A stretch of 27,227 bases of DNA from Bacteroidota bacterium (GCA_023433205.1 JAEZDS010000106.1:1-27227), one strand, 5' to 3'; positions 7,323 to 16,882 are shown, counted from the first letter of the stretch. Notes: a model not told the origin generated them from the letters alone. Numbers and translations are program-made.

Positions 7323-8107
7323 TATTTTTTGGCCTCCGGCATGAATTTTTTCAGGTTTTTGATCCTGGTCTCATCGCTGGGGTGAGTACTTAACAGTTCC
7401 GGAGGCGCTCCACCGCCGCTTTTCTGCGACATGCGGTCCCAGAATGACACCGCTGCCTCAGGATCGTAGCCCGCCATAGCCATAAAGATCAGTCCCATCT
7501 TATCAGCCTCCGTTTCGTGCGACCTGCTGTATTTTAATGCGCCAAGTCCGGTAGTGATTCCATAGGCCTGTGCAAACAGCTGCTGGGTAAGCTCGGGCTT
7601 CTGTGCCAGGGCTACCGACAGCACCGCCCCGCCAAGCTGCATGGCAAGTCCCGAACTCATGCGCTGGTTTCCATGTCTTGCAATGGCATGAGCGATCTCA
7701 TGACCCATTACTACCGCCAGGCCGGTTTCGTCCTGCGCAACCGGCAGCAGGCCGGTATAAACCACCACCTTTCCGCCAGGCATACACCAGGCATTAACAG
7801 GTTCTTCGTCAACCAGATTAAATTCCCAGGCAAAACCCTCAATGTTGTCTGTTGCTTTTTCCTGTACGTGAAATTTCTCCACAGCTTTCTGGATCCTGGC
7901 TCCGCAACGTTTCACCATTGCGGTTCTTGAATCTGAAGCGGGAAGGGGAGGGTGAGCAGAAAGAAATTTGTCGTACTCCTGCTCGCTCATGCCAATTAGT
8001 TCCGACTCCGGCATCAGCGTAAAGGCTCTTTTGCCTGTTACAGCGTTCTTGTGGCATCCTGTAACTAATACGGCTACCGTTAGTACTGAAAATAGGATTT
8101 TTTTCAT
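7307..8107 (-). CDS. M48-family zinc metallopeptidase lipoprotein
   Basis: The 266-residue product starts with a lipoprotein signal peptide, MKKILFSVLTVAVLVTGC, with Cys18 as the lipidation site. It should therefore act in the periplasm, anchored in a membrane. The catalytic site is HEIAH at 136-140 with the SHETEAD block near 197-202 supplying the third zinc ligand, as in soluble M48 peptidases of the Oma1/BepA/LoiP type. Related enzymes degrade misassembled outer-membrane proteins; that role here is inference. An upstream ATG at 8143 would put 12 polar residues before the signal peptide, so 8107 is chosen. The gene lies 49 nt downstream of clpS on the same strand and overlaps the end of mtaB by 16 nt. 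Confidence 0.93.
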   Translation of the reverse strand: MKKILFSVLTVAVLVTGCHKNAVTGKRAFTLMPESELIGMSEQEYDKFLSAHPPLPASDSRTAMVKRCGARIQKAVEKFHVQEKATDNIEGFAWEFNLVDEEPVNAWCMPGGKVVVYTGLLPVAQDETGLAVVMGHEIAHAIARHGNQRMSSGLAMQLGGAVLSVALAQKPELTQQLFAQAYGITTGLGALKYSRSHETEADKMGLIFMAMAGYDPEAAVSFWDRMSQKSGGGAPPELLSTHPSDETRIKNLKKFMPEAKKYYKPS

Positions 8108-8156
8108 GAATGGTTCTTTTGTATTTCCATTGCATGTATGCAAGACTTATACCAGA

Positions 8157-8438
8157 TCAGTTTTCAATCGTGGCCGACAGACCTCTGTCTAGCAACGCTT
8201 CGCAAAGTGGCTTCAGTTTCTCAAAACTACCGCTTTTTACGGCGCATTTACCGGTATAATGTACCAGATAAGTACATTGTTCTGCCTGTAAAGGATCGTG
8301 CCTGCATACCTTGATGAGAGACTCCGTCACAAAGTCAAACGTGTTCACGTCATCATTGTACAAAATAAGAGCTTTTGGGTCCTCAATGCCGGTTTCTGTT
8401 TCAACAAGCTCGTCTTCTAGGATATCTGGTGAATACAT
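8157..8438 (-). CDS. clpS: ATP-dependent Clp protease adaptor ClpS
   Basis: ClpS is a 93-residue adaptor that hands N-degron substrates to a Clp AAA+ unfoldase. The core is intact: LYNDDVNTFDFV (about 27-38), QAEQ (about 51-54), and LVHYTGKCAV (about 58-67), which together form the N-end-residue pocket and the Clp-binding face. It lies just downstream of clpC, its likely partner in an organism without a visible clpA here, but a strong terminator separates the two, so its expression is probably independent. An exact TAnnTTTG box lies on the minus strand at 8465-8458, 19 nt before the start and immediately after that terminator, although no good -33 element accompanies it. Confidence 0.95.
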   Translation of the reverse strand: MYSPDILEDELVETETGIEDPKALILYNDDVNTFDFVTESLIKVCRHDPLQAEQCTYLVHYTGKCAVKSGSFEKLKPLCEALLDRGLSATIEN

Positions 8439-8469
8439 GCCTTTGAATATTATACAGCAAAAATAAAAA

Positions 8470-8495
8470 AAAGCCCGCTAAATGCAGCGGGCTTT
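8470..8495 (-). terminator. Intrinsic terminator of clpC
   Basis: A perfect 10-bp stem (AAAGCCCGCT with AGCGGGCTTT) encloses a 6-nt loop. On the minus strand it is followed by an uninterrupted run of eight or more T (8477 region down to 8465). It begins 5 nt after the clpC stop and lies before clpS. Confidence 0.92.
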
Positions 8496-8500
8496 AATAT

Positions 8501-11050
8501 TCAGGCTTTGTCCTCCTTTTTGCTTCGTTTTGAACGAGGCCTGTGGGAGGTGACCACTATTTCGTCTTTTTCTTTGTTATAATCAACTTCAATTTCATCA
8601 CCCTCAGACAGGCTGCTCTTAATTATTTCTTCAGCCATCGGATCCTCAAGGTATTTCTGAATGGCCCGTTTCAGGGGCCTGGCGCCATAGTTCGCGTCAT
8701 AGCCTTTCTCAACAATATAATCCTTGGCCGCATCTGAGATCTTAATGGTAAATCCAAGCCCGTTCACACGGCCGAAAAGACTGGCCAGCTCAATATCAAT
8801 GATCTTGTGAATGTGTTCACGGTCAAGACTGTTAAACATTATCACATCATCGATCCTGTTCAGGAATTCAGGGGCAAAGGCTTTTTTAAGGGCGCTTTCA
8901 ATCACACCTTTTGCAGCCTCTCCTTCGCTCGATTTCCTGGCCTCGGTACCAAAACCCACACCTGTGCCAAAATCTTTAAGCTGGCGGGCTCCGATATTGC
9001 TGGTCATAATAATGATTGTGTTCTTAAAATCAATTTTCCTTCCCAGGCTATCTGTAAGCATTCCATCATCGAGAACCTGCAGCAGCATATTAAAAACATC
9101 GGGATGCGCTTTTTCGATCTCGTCAAGCAGCACAACTGAATACGGACGGCGACGTACTTTTTCAGTCAGCTGTCCGCCTTCTTCGTACCCTACATATCCC
9201 GGAGGAGCTCCGATCAGTCTGGTAGTTGCGAACTTTTCCATGTATTCGCTCATGTCTATCCTTATCAACGCATCGTCATTATCGAACAGATGACGGGCAA
9301 GTACTTTGGCAAGTTGTGTTTTTCCCACACCAGTTGGACCCAGAAAAATAAAGGAACCTATTGGTTTGTTCGGATCTTTTAAACCCGCGCGATTACGCTG
9401 GATAGCCTTCACCACTTTTTCAAGCGCGGCGTCCTGACCAATCACTTTGCCTTTAAGCAGAGAATTCATTTTTATGAGTTTCTCTCCTTCGTTCTGGTTT
9501 ACCCTTTGAACAGGAACTCCACTCATCATACTTACAACCTCCGCCACATTTTCTTCGGTCACCACCACCCGGTTCTGCTTGGTTTCTTCCTCCCAGGCTT
9601 TTTTGGCAGCTTCCAGCTGTGCGTGAAGCTGTTTCTCAGTGTCGCGCAAACGGGCAGCCTCTTCGTATTTCTGACTCCGTACCACCTGATTCTTCAGTTC
9701 CTTGATCTCCTCGATCTTGCCCTCTATATCCACAATGTTCTGAGGAACATTAATATTGGTAATATGTACCCTGCTGCCGGCCTCATCAAGCGCGTCAATT
9801 GCCTTATCGGGCAGATGGCGGTCTGTTATATAACGTGCGGTAAGATTCACACAGGCTTTAAGCGCCTCTTCGGTATAAGTTACATTGTGATGATCTTCAT
9901 ACTTGCCTTTGATATTATTAAGTATCTGAAGCGTTTCATCAGGTGATGCAGGTTCAATGATCACCTTCTGGAAACGGCGCTCAAGCGCACCGTCTTTTTC
10001 AATGTACTGCCTGTACTCATCAAGGGTAGTTGCGCCAATACATTGTATCTCGCCACGCGCAAGGGCAGGCTTGAACATGTTACTTGCATCAAGACTGCCG
10101 CTGGCACCTCCCGCACCAATAATGGTGTGGATCTCATCAATAAAAAGAATCACATCCGGACTTTTTTCCAGTTCGTTCATCACCGCTTTCATTCTTTCCT
10201 CGAACTGTCCTCTGTATTTTGTACCGGCCACCAGCGATGCAAGATCAAGTGTAACCACCCGTTTGCCAAAAAGAACACGCGACACTTTGCGCTGAACGAT
10301 GCGCAAGGCCAAACCCTCGGCAATACTTGATTTACCCACGCCAGGCTCTCCTATCAGGATAGGATTGTTCTTTTTCCTGCGGCTGAGGATCTGTGATACA
10401 CGTTCGATCTCTTTCTCACGGCCTACCACAGGATCAAGTTTGCCGTCCTCCGCCATTTTAGTGAGATCGCGGCCAAAGTTATCGAGCACAGGCGTTTTGG
10501 ATTTGCTGTCTCCCTGCTTTTTGGCAGAACCTCCTCCGGCGCCTCCGCCAAAACTTGCCTCCTCCGCATCGTCTTCATCCCCGCCTGCGGCAGAGTTTTC
10601 GATCTTGCCGGGATTTTCGAGAAAACCTTCCAGCTCTGCGCGAGCAGCATCGTAATCAACCCCGTATTTAAGCAATGTTTTTGTAACAATATTGTCGTGT
10701 TCCTTCAGGATACACAATAACAGGTGTTCAGTGCCTATCTGTACCGACTTGAAGGTTTTAGCTTCAAGATACGTAAGTTTTAAAGTTTTTTCCGCCTGCT
10801 TTACCAGCGGAATGTTTGCCAGATTATTGGTCTTGCGCAGTCCGGGTGTAAGATTTTGTTCAATGTTTCTCCTAAGCTCAGCTGAATCAATACCAAGGTT
10901 TTTCAGCAACCGCATTCCAACACCGTCCCCATCTCTGATCATGCCCAGCATTAAATGTTCAATGCCAATATAATCATGTCCCAGTCGCAGAGCCTCTTCC
11001 CGGCTATACGTGATCACATCTTTGACCCTGGGTGAAAATTTTGCTTCCAT
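8501..11050 (-). CDS. clpC: Clp protease ATP-binding subunit ClpC
   Basis: This 849-residue class I Hsp100 unfoldase feeds ClpP. In order it has the Clp N domain (about 1-145), a Gly/Asp/Glu-rich linker (about 150-185), and the first AAA module with Walker A GEPGVGKSS (234-242) and Walker B FIDEIHT (Asp305-Glu306). A UVR-like coiled-coil middle domain follows (about 440-490, KYEEAARLRDTE), which marks ClpC rather than ClpA or ClpB. The second AAA module has Walker A GPTGVGKTQ (571-579) and Walker B LLDEIEK (Asp643-Glu644). A Val-Gly-Phe loop at 698-700 fits the ClpP-docking tripeptide, so it should partner a protease. It diverges from gyrA and ends at a strong terminator. Confidence 0.97.
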   Translation of the reverse strand: MEAKFSPRVKDVITYSREEALRLGHDYIGIEHLMLGMIRDGDGVGMRLLKNLGIDSAELRRNIEQNLTPGLRKTNNLANIPLVKQAEKTLKLTYLEAKTFKSVQIGTEHLLLCILKEHDNIVTKTLLKYGVDYDAARAELEGFLENPGKIENSAAGGDEDDAEEASFGGGAGGGSAKKQGDSKSKTPVLDNFGRDLTKMAEDGKLDPVVGREKEIERVSQILSRRKKNNPILIGEPGVGKSSIAEGLALRIVQRKVSRVLFGKRVVTLDLASLVAGTKYRGQFEERMKAVMNELEKSPDVILFIDEIHTIIGAGGASGSLDASNMFKPALARGEIQCIGATTLDEYRQYIEKDGALERRFQKVIIEPASPDETLQILNNIKGKYEDHHNVTYTEEALKACVNLTARYITDRHLPDKAIDALDEAGSRVHITNINVPQNIVDIEGKIEEIKELKNQVVRSQKYEEAARLRDTEKQLHAQLEAAKKAWEEETKQNRVVVTEENVAEVVSMMSGVPVQRVNQNEGEKLIKMNSLLKGKVIGQDAALEKVVKAIQRNRAGLKDPNKPIGSFIFLGPTGVGKTQLAKVLARHLFDNDDALIRIDMSEYMEKFATTRLIGAPPGYVGYEEGGQLTEKVRRRPYSVVLLDEIEKAHPDVFNMLLQVLDDGMLTDSLGRKIDFKNTIIIMTSNIGARQLKDFGTGVGFGTEARKSSEGEAAKGVIESALKKAFAPEFLNRIDDVIMFNSLDREHIHKIIDIELASLFGRVNGLGFTIKISDAAKDYIVEKGYDANYGARPLKRAIQKYLEDPMAEEIIKSSLSEGDEIEVDYNKEKDEIVVTSHRPRSKRSKKEDKA

Positions 11051-11059
11051 ATAAAGTTT

Positions 11060-11065
11060 CTCCTT
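11060..11065 (-). promoter_or_regulatory. Strong Shine-Dalgarno site of clpC
   Basis: The minus strand reads AAGGAG, 9 nt upstream of the clpC ATG (11050). This is a near-perfect anti-16S match. It stands out because other starts in this window (gyrA, the beta-barrel gene at 24750) have only A-rich leaders, the usual Bacteroidota state. It also fixes the clpC start. Confidence 0.7.
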
Positions 11066-11097
11066 TTGAGGTTAAATTACATATATAATGCCAAAAC

Positions 11098-11131
11098 CAA
11101 AAATAGTCTTTAAGGCAGGCAGCACCTGCAA
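11098..11131 (-). promoter_or_regulatory. Candidate promoter of clpC
   Basis: On the minus strand TTG (11131-11129) and TATTTTTG (11105-11098) resemble the Bacteroidota -33/-7 boxes. The 23-nt spacer is at the long end. It would give a leader of roughly 40 nt that includes the strong AAGGAG site. Support is by pattern only. Confidence 0.35.
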
Positions 11132-11345
11132 GCCGGGGACATATTTTTAACAAAAATTTTGTTCATAAGTTTTGCCTGTAGTTCCCATGTTTTCAGTACT
11201 TTCATAGGTTTGAACGTAAAAATTGACCCGGGGTTTCTTCTGCATTTTCACACACTGTAAAAGCATGACAAATGTGCAGAACATAAACGACGGAGGCAAC
11301 AAACAAATCACATAAAAAACTAATAATAAATAGTATACAAGTTCT

Positions 11346-13898
11346 ATGGCTGAAGGAGAAAAGATTATTCCTATCAATATTGAAGACGAAATGAAGACAG
11401 CCTACATCGATTATTCGATGTCGGTAATTGTTTCCAGGGCTCTGCCCGATGTGCGTGACGGACTTAAACCTGTTCACCGGCGTGTGTTATATGGTATGCT
11501 TGATCTTGGCGTACTTCATAACAGACCATACAAAAAGTCTGCCCGTATTGTTGGGGAGGTACTTGGGAAATATCATCCACATGGTGACGCGAGTGTGTAC
11601 GACACCATGGTGCGGATGGCTCAGGAATGGAGCCTTCGTTACATGCTGGTTGACGGTCAGGGAAATTTCGGCTCAATGGATGGCGACATGCCGGCTGCTA
11701 TGCGTTATACCGAGGTGCGCTTTAGAAAGATAGCCGAGGAAATGCTCGCAGACATTGAAAAAGACACTGTTGATTTCCGTCCGAACTTTGACGACTCTCT
11801 CACAGAGCCCACAGTACTGCCTACCCGTATCCCCAATCTGTTAATGAACGGGGCTTCAGGTATTGCCGTGGGGATGGCCACCAACATGGCACCGCACAAT
11901 CTTCGCGAAGTGGTTGATGCCATCACAGCTTATATCGACGATAAAAATATCGACGTGGAAGGGCTGATGAAATTTGTAAAAGCCCCTGATTTTCCAACAG
12001 GAGGTACCATCTACGGATACGAAGGCGTGAAAGAAGCATTCCGTACAGGCAGGGGAAGGGTTGTAATGCGCGGAAAAGCGAATATTGAAAGTGTAGGCGA
12101 CCGTGAGCGGATTGTGGTGACTGAAGTGCCCTACCAGATCAATAAAGCCGATATGATCAAAAGGCAGTGGGAACTCTGCAATGAAAAAAAGATCGAAGGC
12201 ATCAGCGAGATCCGCGACGAAAGTAACCGCGAAGGAATCAGGGTGGTTTACGAACTCAGAAGAGATGCTATCGCCAATGTTGTCCTAAACAACCTATACA
12301 AATACTCTTCGCTACAAACCTCATTCTCAATAAATAACGTTGTGCTGGTTAAGGGCAGGCCAGAGCTGCTTAACCTCAGGGACATGATCCAGCACTTTGT
12401 TGAGCACAGGCATGAGGTGGTTGTAAGACGTACAAAATTTGAGCTGGCCCAGGCAGAAAAACGTGCTCATATCTTAAAGGGTTTACTTATTGCGCTTGAC
12501 CATCTTGATGAAGTTATCCGCATCATCCGTGAAAGCGAGTCACCAGACCTGGCACGTGATGAACTAATGAACAGGTACGATCTCAGCGAGATTCAGGCCC
12601 GCGCCATCCTTGATATGAGGCTCCGCACCTTAACCGGACTTGAGCGCGATAAACTCAAAGCCGAGTTTGATGAGCTGATGAAGACCATTGACTATCTCAA
12701 CAGCATACTCAGTGACGAAACACTCAGGTATAAGATCATTCGTGACGAACTGGTGGAAGTAAAAGAAAAATATGGCGATGAACGCCGTACTGATATTATT
12801 TACGCCGGCGACGACCTGAGGATGGAAGACATTATTGCCGATGAAAATGTGGTGATCACCATTTCTCACATGGGATACATGAAACGCACCAATCTGGCCG
12901 AATTCAGGGCCCAGAACAGGGGAGGGCGCGGCAGCAAAGGCACCGCAACCCGTGAAGAGGATTTTATTGAACACATGTTCATTGCCTCTACCCACAATTA
13001 CATCCTTCTGTTCACTGAAAAAGGTCAGGTCTTCTGGATCAGAGCCTACGAAGTGCCCGAGGGCAACAAACAAAGCAAGGGCAGAGCCATTCAAAACCTT
13101 ATCAGTATTTCATCTGATGATAAGGTGCGCGCCTTTATCAATATCAAGGACCTGAATGATGAGGAATACATCAGGAACAATTACATCATTCTGGCAACCA
13201 AACAGGGTATTATCAAAAAAACCTCGGTTGAAGCCTATAGCAGACCACGTACCAGCGGCATCAATGCCATTACAATTCGCGAAGGCGACATGCTACTGGA
13301 AGCAGCGCTTACTAATGGAGCCAATGAAATAATGCTGGCCACCAGGTTAGGAAAGGTCTGCCGTTTTAATGAAGAAAAAGTTCGGCCAATGGGGCGTAAC
13401 GCCAGTGGTGTAATTGGCATTGATCTTAACGACGAAGAAGGTGGGAACAATGAAGTTATAGGTATGATCTGTATCAGCGATATGCAGAACAATGTACTGG
13501 TGGTTTCTGAAAAGGGCTACGGCAAACGTTCCGATATTGAAGAGTACAGGATCACCAACCGCGGCGGTAAAGGGGTAAAAACCATCAACATCACCGAAAA
13601 AACCGGAAACCTTGTGGGGATAAAATCTGTTACCGATGCCAACGATTTAATGATAATTACCAAAAACGGTATCACCATCAGGTTGAATGTGGCCGACCTC
13701 AGGGTAATGGGAAGAGCAACACAGGGGGTACGCCTTATTAATATACAGGAAAACGACCGTATTGCTGCGGTAACCAAAGTTGATCATGAGGAGGATGTGA
13801 TTGACGCTGTGGATGGTGCGGCAGGTGGCACGCCCGAAGGAACAAACCCCGAAAGACCAGAAGCAGAAGGTTCTACACCAGCGGATGATAACGCTTAA
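11346..13898 (+). CDS. gyrA: DNA gyrase subunit A
   Basis: GyrA is the 850-residue cleavage-religation subunit of gyrase. DYSMSVIVSRALPDVRDGLKPV (22-43) opens the winged-helix domain. The catalytic tyrosine is Tyr121 in AAMRYTE. The quinolone-determining loop reads HPHGDASVYD (77-86). The C-terminal beta-pinwheel contains QNRGGRG, close to the QRRGGKG GyrA box needed for DNA wrapping, which argues for GyrA rather than ParC. The C-terminus ends in a low-complexity acidic Gly/Pro/Glu tail. The ATG at 11346 gives the usual MAEGEKIIPINIEDEMK start. It diverges from clpC across 295 nt and is followed after 53 nt by the M16 peptidase gene. Confidence 0.98.
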   Translation: MAEGEKIIPINIEDEMKTAYIDYSMSVIVSRALPDVRDGLKPVHRRVLYGMLDLGVLHNRPYKKSARIVGEVLGKYHPHGDASVYDTMVRMAQEWSLRYMLVDGQGNFGSMDGDMPAAMRYTEVRFRKIAEEMLADIEKDTVDFRPNFDDSLTEPTVLPTRIPNLLMNGASGIAVGMATNMAPHNLREVVDAITAYIDDKNIDVEGLMKFVKAPDFPTGGTIYGYEGVKEAFRTGRGRVVMRGKANIESVGDRERIVVTEVPYQINKADMIKRQWELCNEKKIEGISEIRDESNREGIRVVYELRRDAIANVVLNNLYKYSSLQTSFSINNVVLVKGRPELLNLRDMIQHFVEHRHEVVVRRTKFELAQAEKRAHILKGLLIALDHLDEVIRIIRESESPDLARDELMNRYDLSEIQARAILDMRLRTLTGLERDKLKAEFDELMKTIDYLNSILSDETLRYKIIRDELVEVKEKYGDERRTDIIYAGDDLRMEDIIADENVVITISHMGYMKRTNLAEFRAQNRGGRGSKGTATREEDFIEHMFIASTHNYILLFTEKGQVFWIRAYEVPEGNKQSKGRAIQNLISISSDDKVRAFINIKDLNDEEYIRNNYIILATKQGIIKKTSVEAYSRPRTSGINAITIREGDMLLEAALTNGANEIMLATRLGKVCRFNEEKVRPMGRNASGVIGIDLNDEEGGNNEVIGMICISDMQNNVLVVSEKGYGKRSDIEEYRITNRGGKGVKTINITEKTGNLVGIKSVTDANDLMIITKNGITIRLNVADLRVMGRATQGVRLINIQENDRIAAVTKVDHEEDVIDAVDGAAGGTPEGTNPERPEAEGSTPADDNA

Positions 13899-13951
13899 CA
13901 GCGGTAATAACAGATAAACTTTAAAAACTATATTTAGCAAAAATAACCAGG

Positions 13952-16801
13952 ATGAATAGTAAATTGATTATGACAGGTGTGGCTTTGGCTTTTGGAGCGG
14001 TTTCGCTTATGGCCCAGCCCACACTTATTGAAAAAATTGAGGCAAAAGAGGGACAGCTCGTACTGCCCTATGAGCGCTGGAAACTTCCAAACGGGCTTAC
14101 AATACTGCTGCACGAAGATCACTCCGATCCGGTAGTGAATGTAATGGTGACCTATAAAGTTGGTTCTAATCGCGAAAGTATTGGTAAATCAGGCTTTGCT
14201 CACTTTTTCGAGCACATGATGTTCCAGGGTTCCAAAAACGTTGGGGATGAGGAACATTTTAAAATGGTATCTACCGCCGGTGGAGACATGAACGGTTTTA
14301 CCCAGCGTGACCAGACAGTGTATTATGAGACACTACCTGCCAATTACCTTGAAATGGCTTTGTGGCTTGAGTCTGACAGAATGGGCTATTTACTTGATTC
14401 ATTAACCACTAAAAAGTTTGAGAATCAGCGTGACGCGGTTAAGAATGAAAAATCACAGAACGTAGAGAACCAGCCTTACGCTATGGCTTTTGTTGAAGAG
14501 ATCAACAAAGTGCTTTACCCTCCGGGGCATCCATACAGCTGGCCGGTAATTGGGTATGTTGACGACCTAAACCGGGCCGATCTTAACGATGTGAAGAACT
14601 TTTTTCTTCGCTGGTATGGACCAAACAACGCTATCCTCAGTATTGCCGGCGACTTTAATAGTGCAGATGCGTTAAAACTCATCGATAAATATTTTGGAGA
14701 GTTGAAACCATGCCCTGAAGTAAAAAAGATGCGTGTTCCTGCTGTAACAATTGCCAGCGACAAATACACCGCTTATAAAGACAAGACCTATCTCCCCCTT
14801 AATCTGAGGGTATATCCAACAGTGCCCAACTATCACCGTGATGAGGCTGCACTTGACATACTGGGGTTGATGATGGGCAGCGGCAACAATTCAATCTTCC
14901 ATAAAGAATTTGTAAAATCAAAAGACGCACTTCAGGCATATGCCTATCACCGCTCCGAGGAACTCAGCGGTGAATTCCAGGTGGCGATCTTCGCCTATCC
15001 GCCGGAGGACTTTAATCTTGAAAAGCTTTTTACCGACATTGACAACCGCGTAAAAAAATGTATTGACACCTTTGCAGTTTTTGGTATAACCGATGAGTCC
15101 CTTGAACGTGCCAAAGGTCAGATTGAAAGTTTTGTGTTTTCAGCGCTGAACAGTGTTTCAGGTAAAAACAGCACCATGGCGAGTTGGGAAAGGTTGCTTG
15201 AGAAAGGCAGCACTCCCCAGGAAGAACTGGATCGCTATATGCGTGTAACTAAGGCAGATATATCTCGCGTCTTCAATAAATACATCAAAGGTTCTGGGGC
15301 AGCTATCCTTAACACTTACCCTATTATTGATCCCAAAGATTCAGTAAAAAGTGTGAATCCGTATGCCGGCCGTGATTTCCCTGATAACCCGGAGTATGCC
15401 GGGTTAACTTACGTACCCCAACAATCTAAGTTTGATCGTTCAGCAAGACCTGTTCCTGGACCTGCCCGCACAGCCAATGTCCCTGAGTTTTACAAAGGCA
15501 CCCTGGCAAATGGCCTGGCAGTTAGCGGTACCAAAACAAGTGAAACACCAGAAATAACCATGGTACTTACTATAGAAGGTGGGTACCTGGCAATGGATAA
15601 GGACCATCAGAAAAAGATGGGTCTGGCTGAATTAACTGCAAGCATGCTGAATGAAGGGACCAAAAATTACACAACAGAGCAGATCAGCGCTGAACTTGAA
15701 AAACTAGGCAGCAATATCAGTTTTATAGCCGGACGCACTGCAAACAGCATCAGTGTGAGCTGTCTGAAAAAGAACCTGGATGCAACGCTAAAACTCATGG
15801 AGGAAAAACTTCTGAATCCTGGTTTCAGGGACGATGATTTTAAACTTGTGAAAAAACAATATAAAGAACAGCTCAGAGATGAGCAGACAAGTCCTGATGT
15901 TCTTGCCTCCAAAGTATTTAATTATTCCCTGTATGGCGACAATGTAATGGGGTTGCATCCTACACCAAAAACTGTAGAGAATTTAAGCCTCGAAGACATT
16001 AAGTCGTATTATGAGCGCGGCTTCAATCCCAAAGGAGCAAACCTGGTAATTGTGGGTGACGTTGAAGAGAGCGAGATCATGCCCAAGATCAAATTTCTTG
16101 AGAAATGGCAGCCTAAAGATGTAGCGCTACTTCCCATACCGCAACCTGAGGAGAATAAGGAACCTAAATTTTTTATTTACCATAAAGAACTGGCCCCATC
16201 TTCCATCATAGTGATGGGTTACCCATCGCTTAAATTCGATGCCACCGGTGACTATTTCAAAAACCGGGTGGCCAACTTTGTTTTCGGAGGTAACTTTAAC
16301 AGCAGGCTCAATCTTAATCTGCGTGAAGACAAAGGATATACCTATGGCATCAGGTCTGCATTTAATGGTGGAAAATACAGTGGCACCTTCGCCATCCGGG
16401 CTTCCGTTAAACGCGTGGCTACAGCCGCCTCAATGGCTGAGATCATCAAAGAATTTGATCACTATCAGAAGAACGGCATCACCGATGCTGAGCTGGAATT
16501 CACCAAAAATTCGATGCTGAATGTTGAAGCGCTGCAGTACGAGGCCCCTTATCAGAAGGCAAACTTCCTAAGCACTATTGCCAGGTACAATCTTGAGAAG
16601 GACTATCCCCTGAAACAGGCTGAATTGCTGAAAAAAATGACCAAAGAAGATGTGAATCAGCAGATCAAAAAGTACTTTGCCGCCAATAAGTTAACCACAG
16701 TGGTGGTGGGAGATAAGTGGATCATTGAAAGCCAGCTTAAGGAAGAGAGCTCAAAAGAGGTTCTAAATAAGGTTAAATTGAAGAAGATCTCTATTGATTA
16801 A
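13952..16801 (+). CDS. Two-domain M16-family zinc peptidase, exported
   Basis: The 949-residue product begins with a signal peptide, MNSKLIMTGVALAFGAVSLMAQ, so it is periplasmic or outer-membrane associated. It contains two M16 halves. The first carries the inverted zinc motif HFFEH (84-88) and the downstream glutamate Glu166 in VKNEKSQNVEN, so it should be catalytic. The second half (from about 510) has the M16 fold sequence pattern, including an arginine/tyrosine segment near LREDKGYTYGIRSAF, but no HxxEH, as in pitrilysin-like single-chain enzymes. M16 enzymes degrade small unfolded peptides inside a closed chamber. It follows gyrA by 53 nt and ends before the hairpin at 16852-16877. Confidence 0.93.
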   Translation: MNSKLIMTGVALAFGAVSLMAQPTLIEKIEAKEGQLVLPYERWKLPNGLTILLHEDHSDPVVNVMVTYKVGSNRESIGKSGFAHFFEHMMFQGSKNVGDEEHFKMVSTAGGDMNGFTQRDQTVYYETLPANYLEMALWLESDRMGYLLDSLTTKKFENQRDAVKNEKSQNVENQPYAMAFVEEINKVLYPPGHPYSWPVIGYVDDLNRADLNDVKNFFLRWYGPNNAILSIAGDFNSADALKLIDKYFGELKPCPEVKKMRVPAVTIASDKYTAYKDKTYLPLNLRVYPTVPNYHRDEAALDILGLMMGSGNNSIFHKEFVKSKDALQAYAYHRSEELSGEFQVAIFAYPPEDFNLEKLFTDIDNRVKKCIDTFAVFGITDESLERAKGQIESFVFSALNSVSGKNSTMASWERLLEKGSTPQEELDRYMRVTKADISRVFNKYIKGSGAAILNTYPIIDPKDSVKSVNPYAGRDFPDNPEYAGLTYVPQQSKFDRSARPVPGPARTANVPEFYKGTLANGLAVSGTKTSETPEITMVLTIEGGYLAMDKDHQKKMGLAELTASMLNEGTKNYTTEQISAELEKLGSNISFIAGRTANSISVSCLKKNLDATLKLMEEKLLNPGFRDDDFKLVKKQYKEQLRDEQTSPDVLASKVFNYSLYGDNVMGLHPTPKTVENLSLEDIKSYYERGFNPKGANLVIVGDVEESEIMPKIKFLEKWQPKDVALLPIPQPEENKEPKFFIYHKELAPSSIIVMGYPSLKFDATGDYFKNRVANFVFGGNFNSRLNLNLREDKGYTYGIRSAFNGGKYSGTFAIRASVKRVATAASMAEIIKEFDHYQKNGITDAELEFTKNSMLNVEALQYEAPYQKANFLSTIARYNLEKDYPLKQAELLKKMTKEDVNQQIKKYFAANKLTTVVVGDKWIIESQLKEESSKEVLNKVKLKKISID

Positions 16802-16824
16802 TTAAGCATAAAATCGAATCTTTG
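16794..16824 (+). promoter_or_regulatory. Candidate promoter for the TPR gene pair
   Basis: TTG at 16794-16796 and AATCTTTG at 16817-16824 match the Bacteroidota promoter pattern at 7 of 8 positions in the -7 box, with a 20-nt spacer identical to that of the candidate mtaB promoter. The -33 element overlaps the last codons of the M16 gene. Transcription would start near 16830, upstream of the hairpin at 16852-16877. Confidence 0.35.
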
Positions 16825-16851
16825 CAGGTAACCGATGCAACGACTCACTTT

Positions 16852-16882
16852 AACCACCAGGCATCAACCTGGTGGTTTTTTA
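16852..16882 (+). terminator. Intrinsic terminator (or leader attenuator) between the M16 gene and the TPR pair
   Basis: A perfect 10-bp stem (AACCACCAGG with CCTGGTGGTT) with a 6-nt loop is followed by six T. It lies 50 nt after the M16 stop and 24 nt before the TPR gene start. Shape and T-run are those of a standard terminator. Because a promoter-like pattern precedes it, it could also sit in the leader of the downstream gene. Confidence 0.85.

Larger units (their letters stand above)
11051..11345. other. 295-nt divergent control region between clpC and gyrA
   Basis: No gene is visible. The clpC side (11051-11131) holds the ribosome site and candidate promoter listed separately. On the plus strand an exact TAnnTTTG box (TAGGTTTG, 11205-11212) could serve gyrA, with a weak GTTC at the -33 position 20 nt upstream; that would leave a leader of about 125 nt. 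A short inverted repeat GCAGG/CCTGC lies near 11116-11129. I see no RNA gene. Confidence 0.5.
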
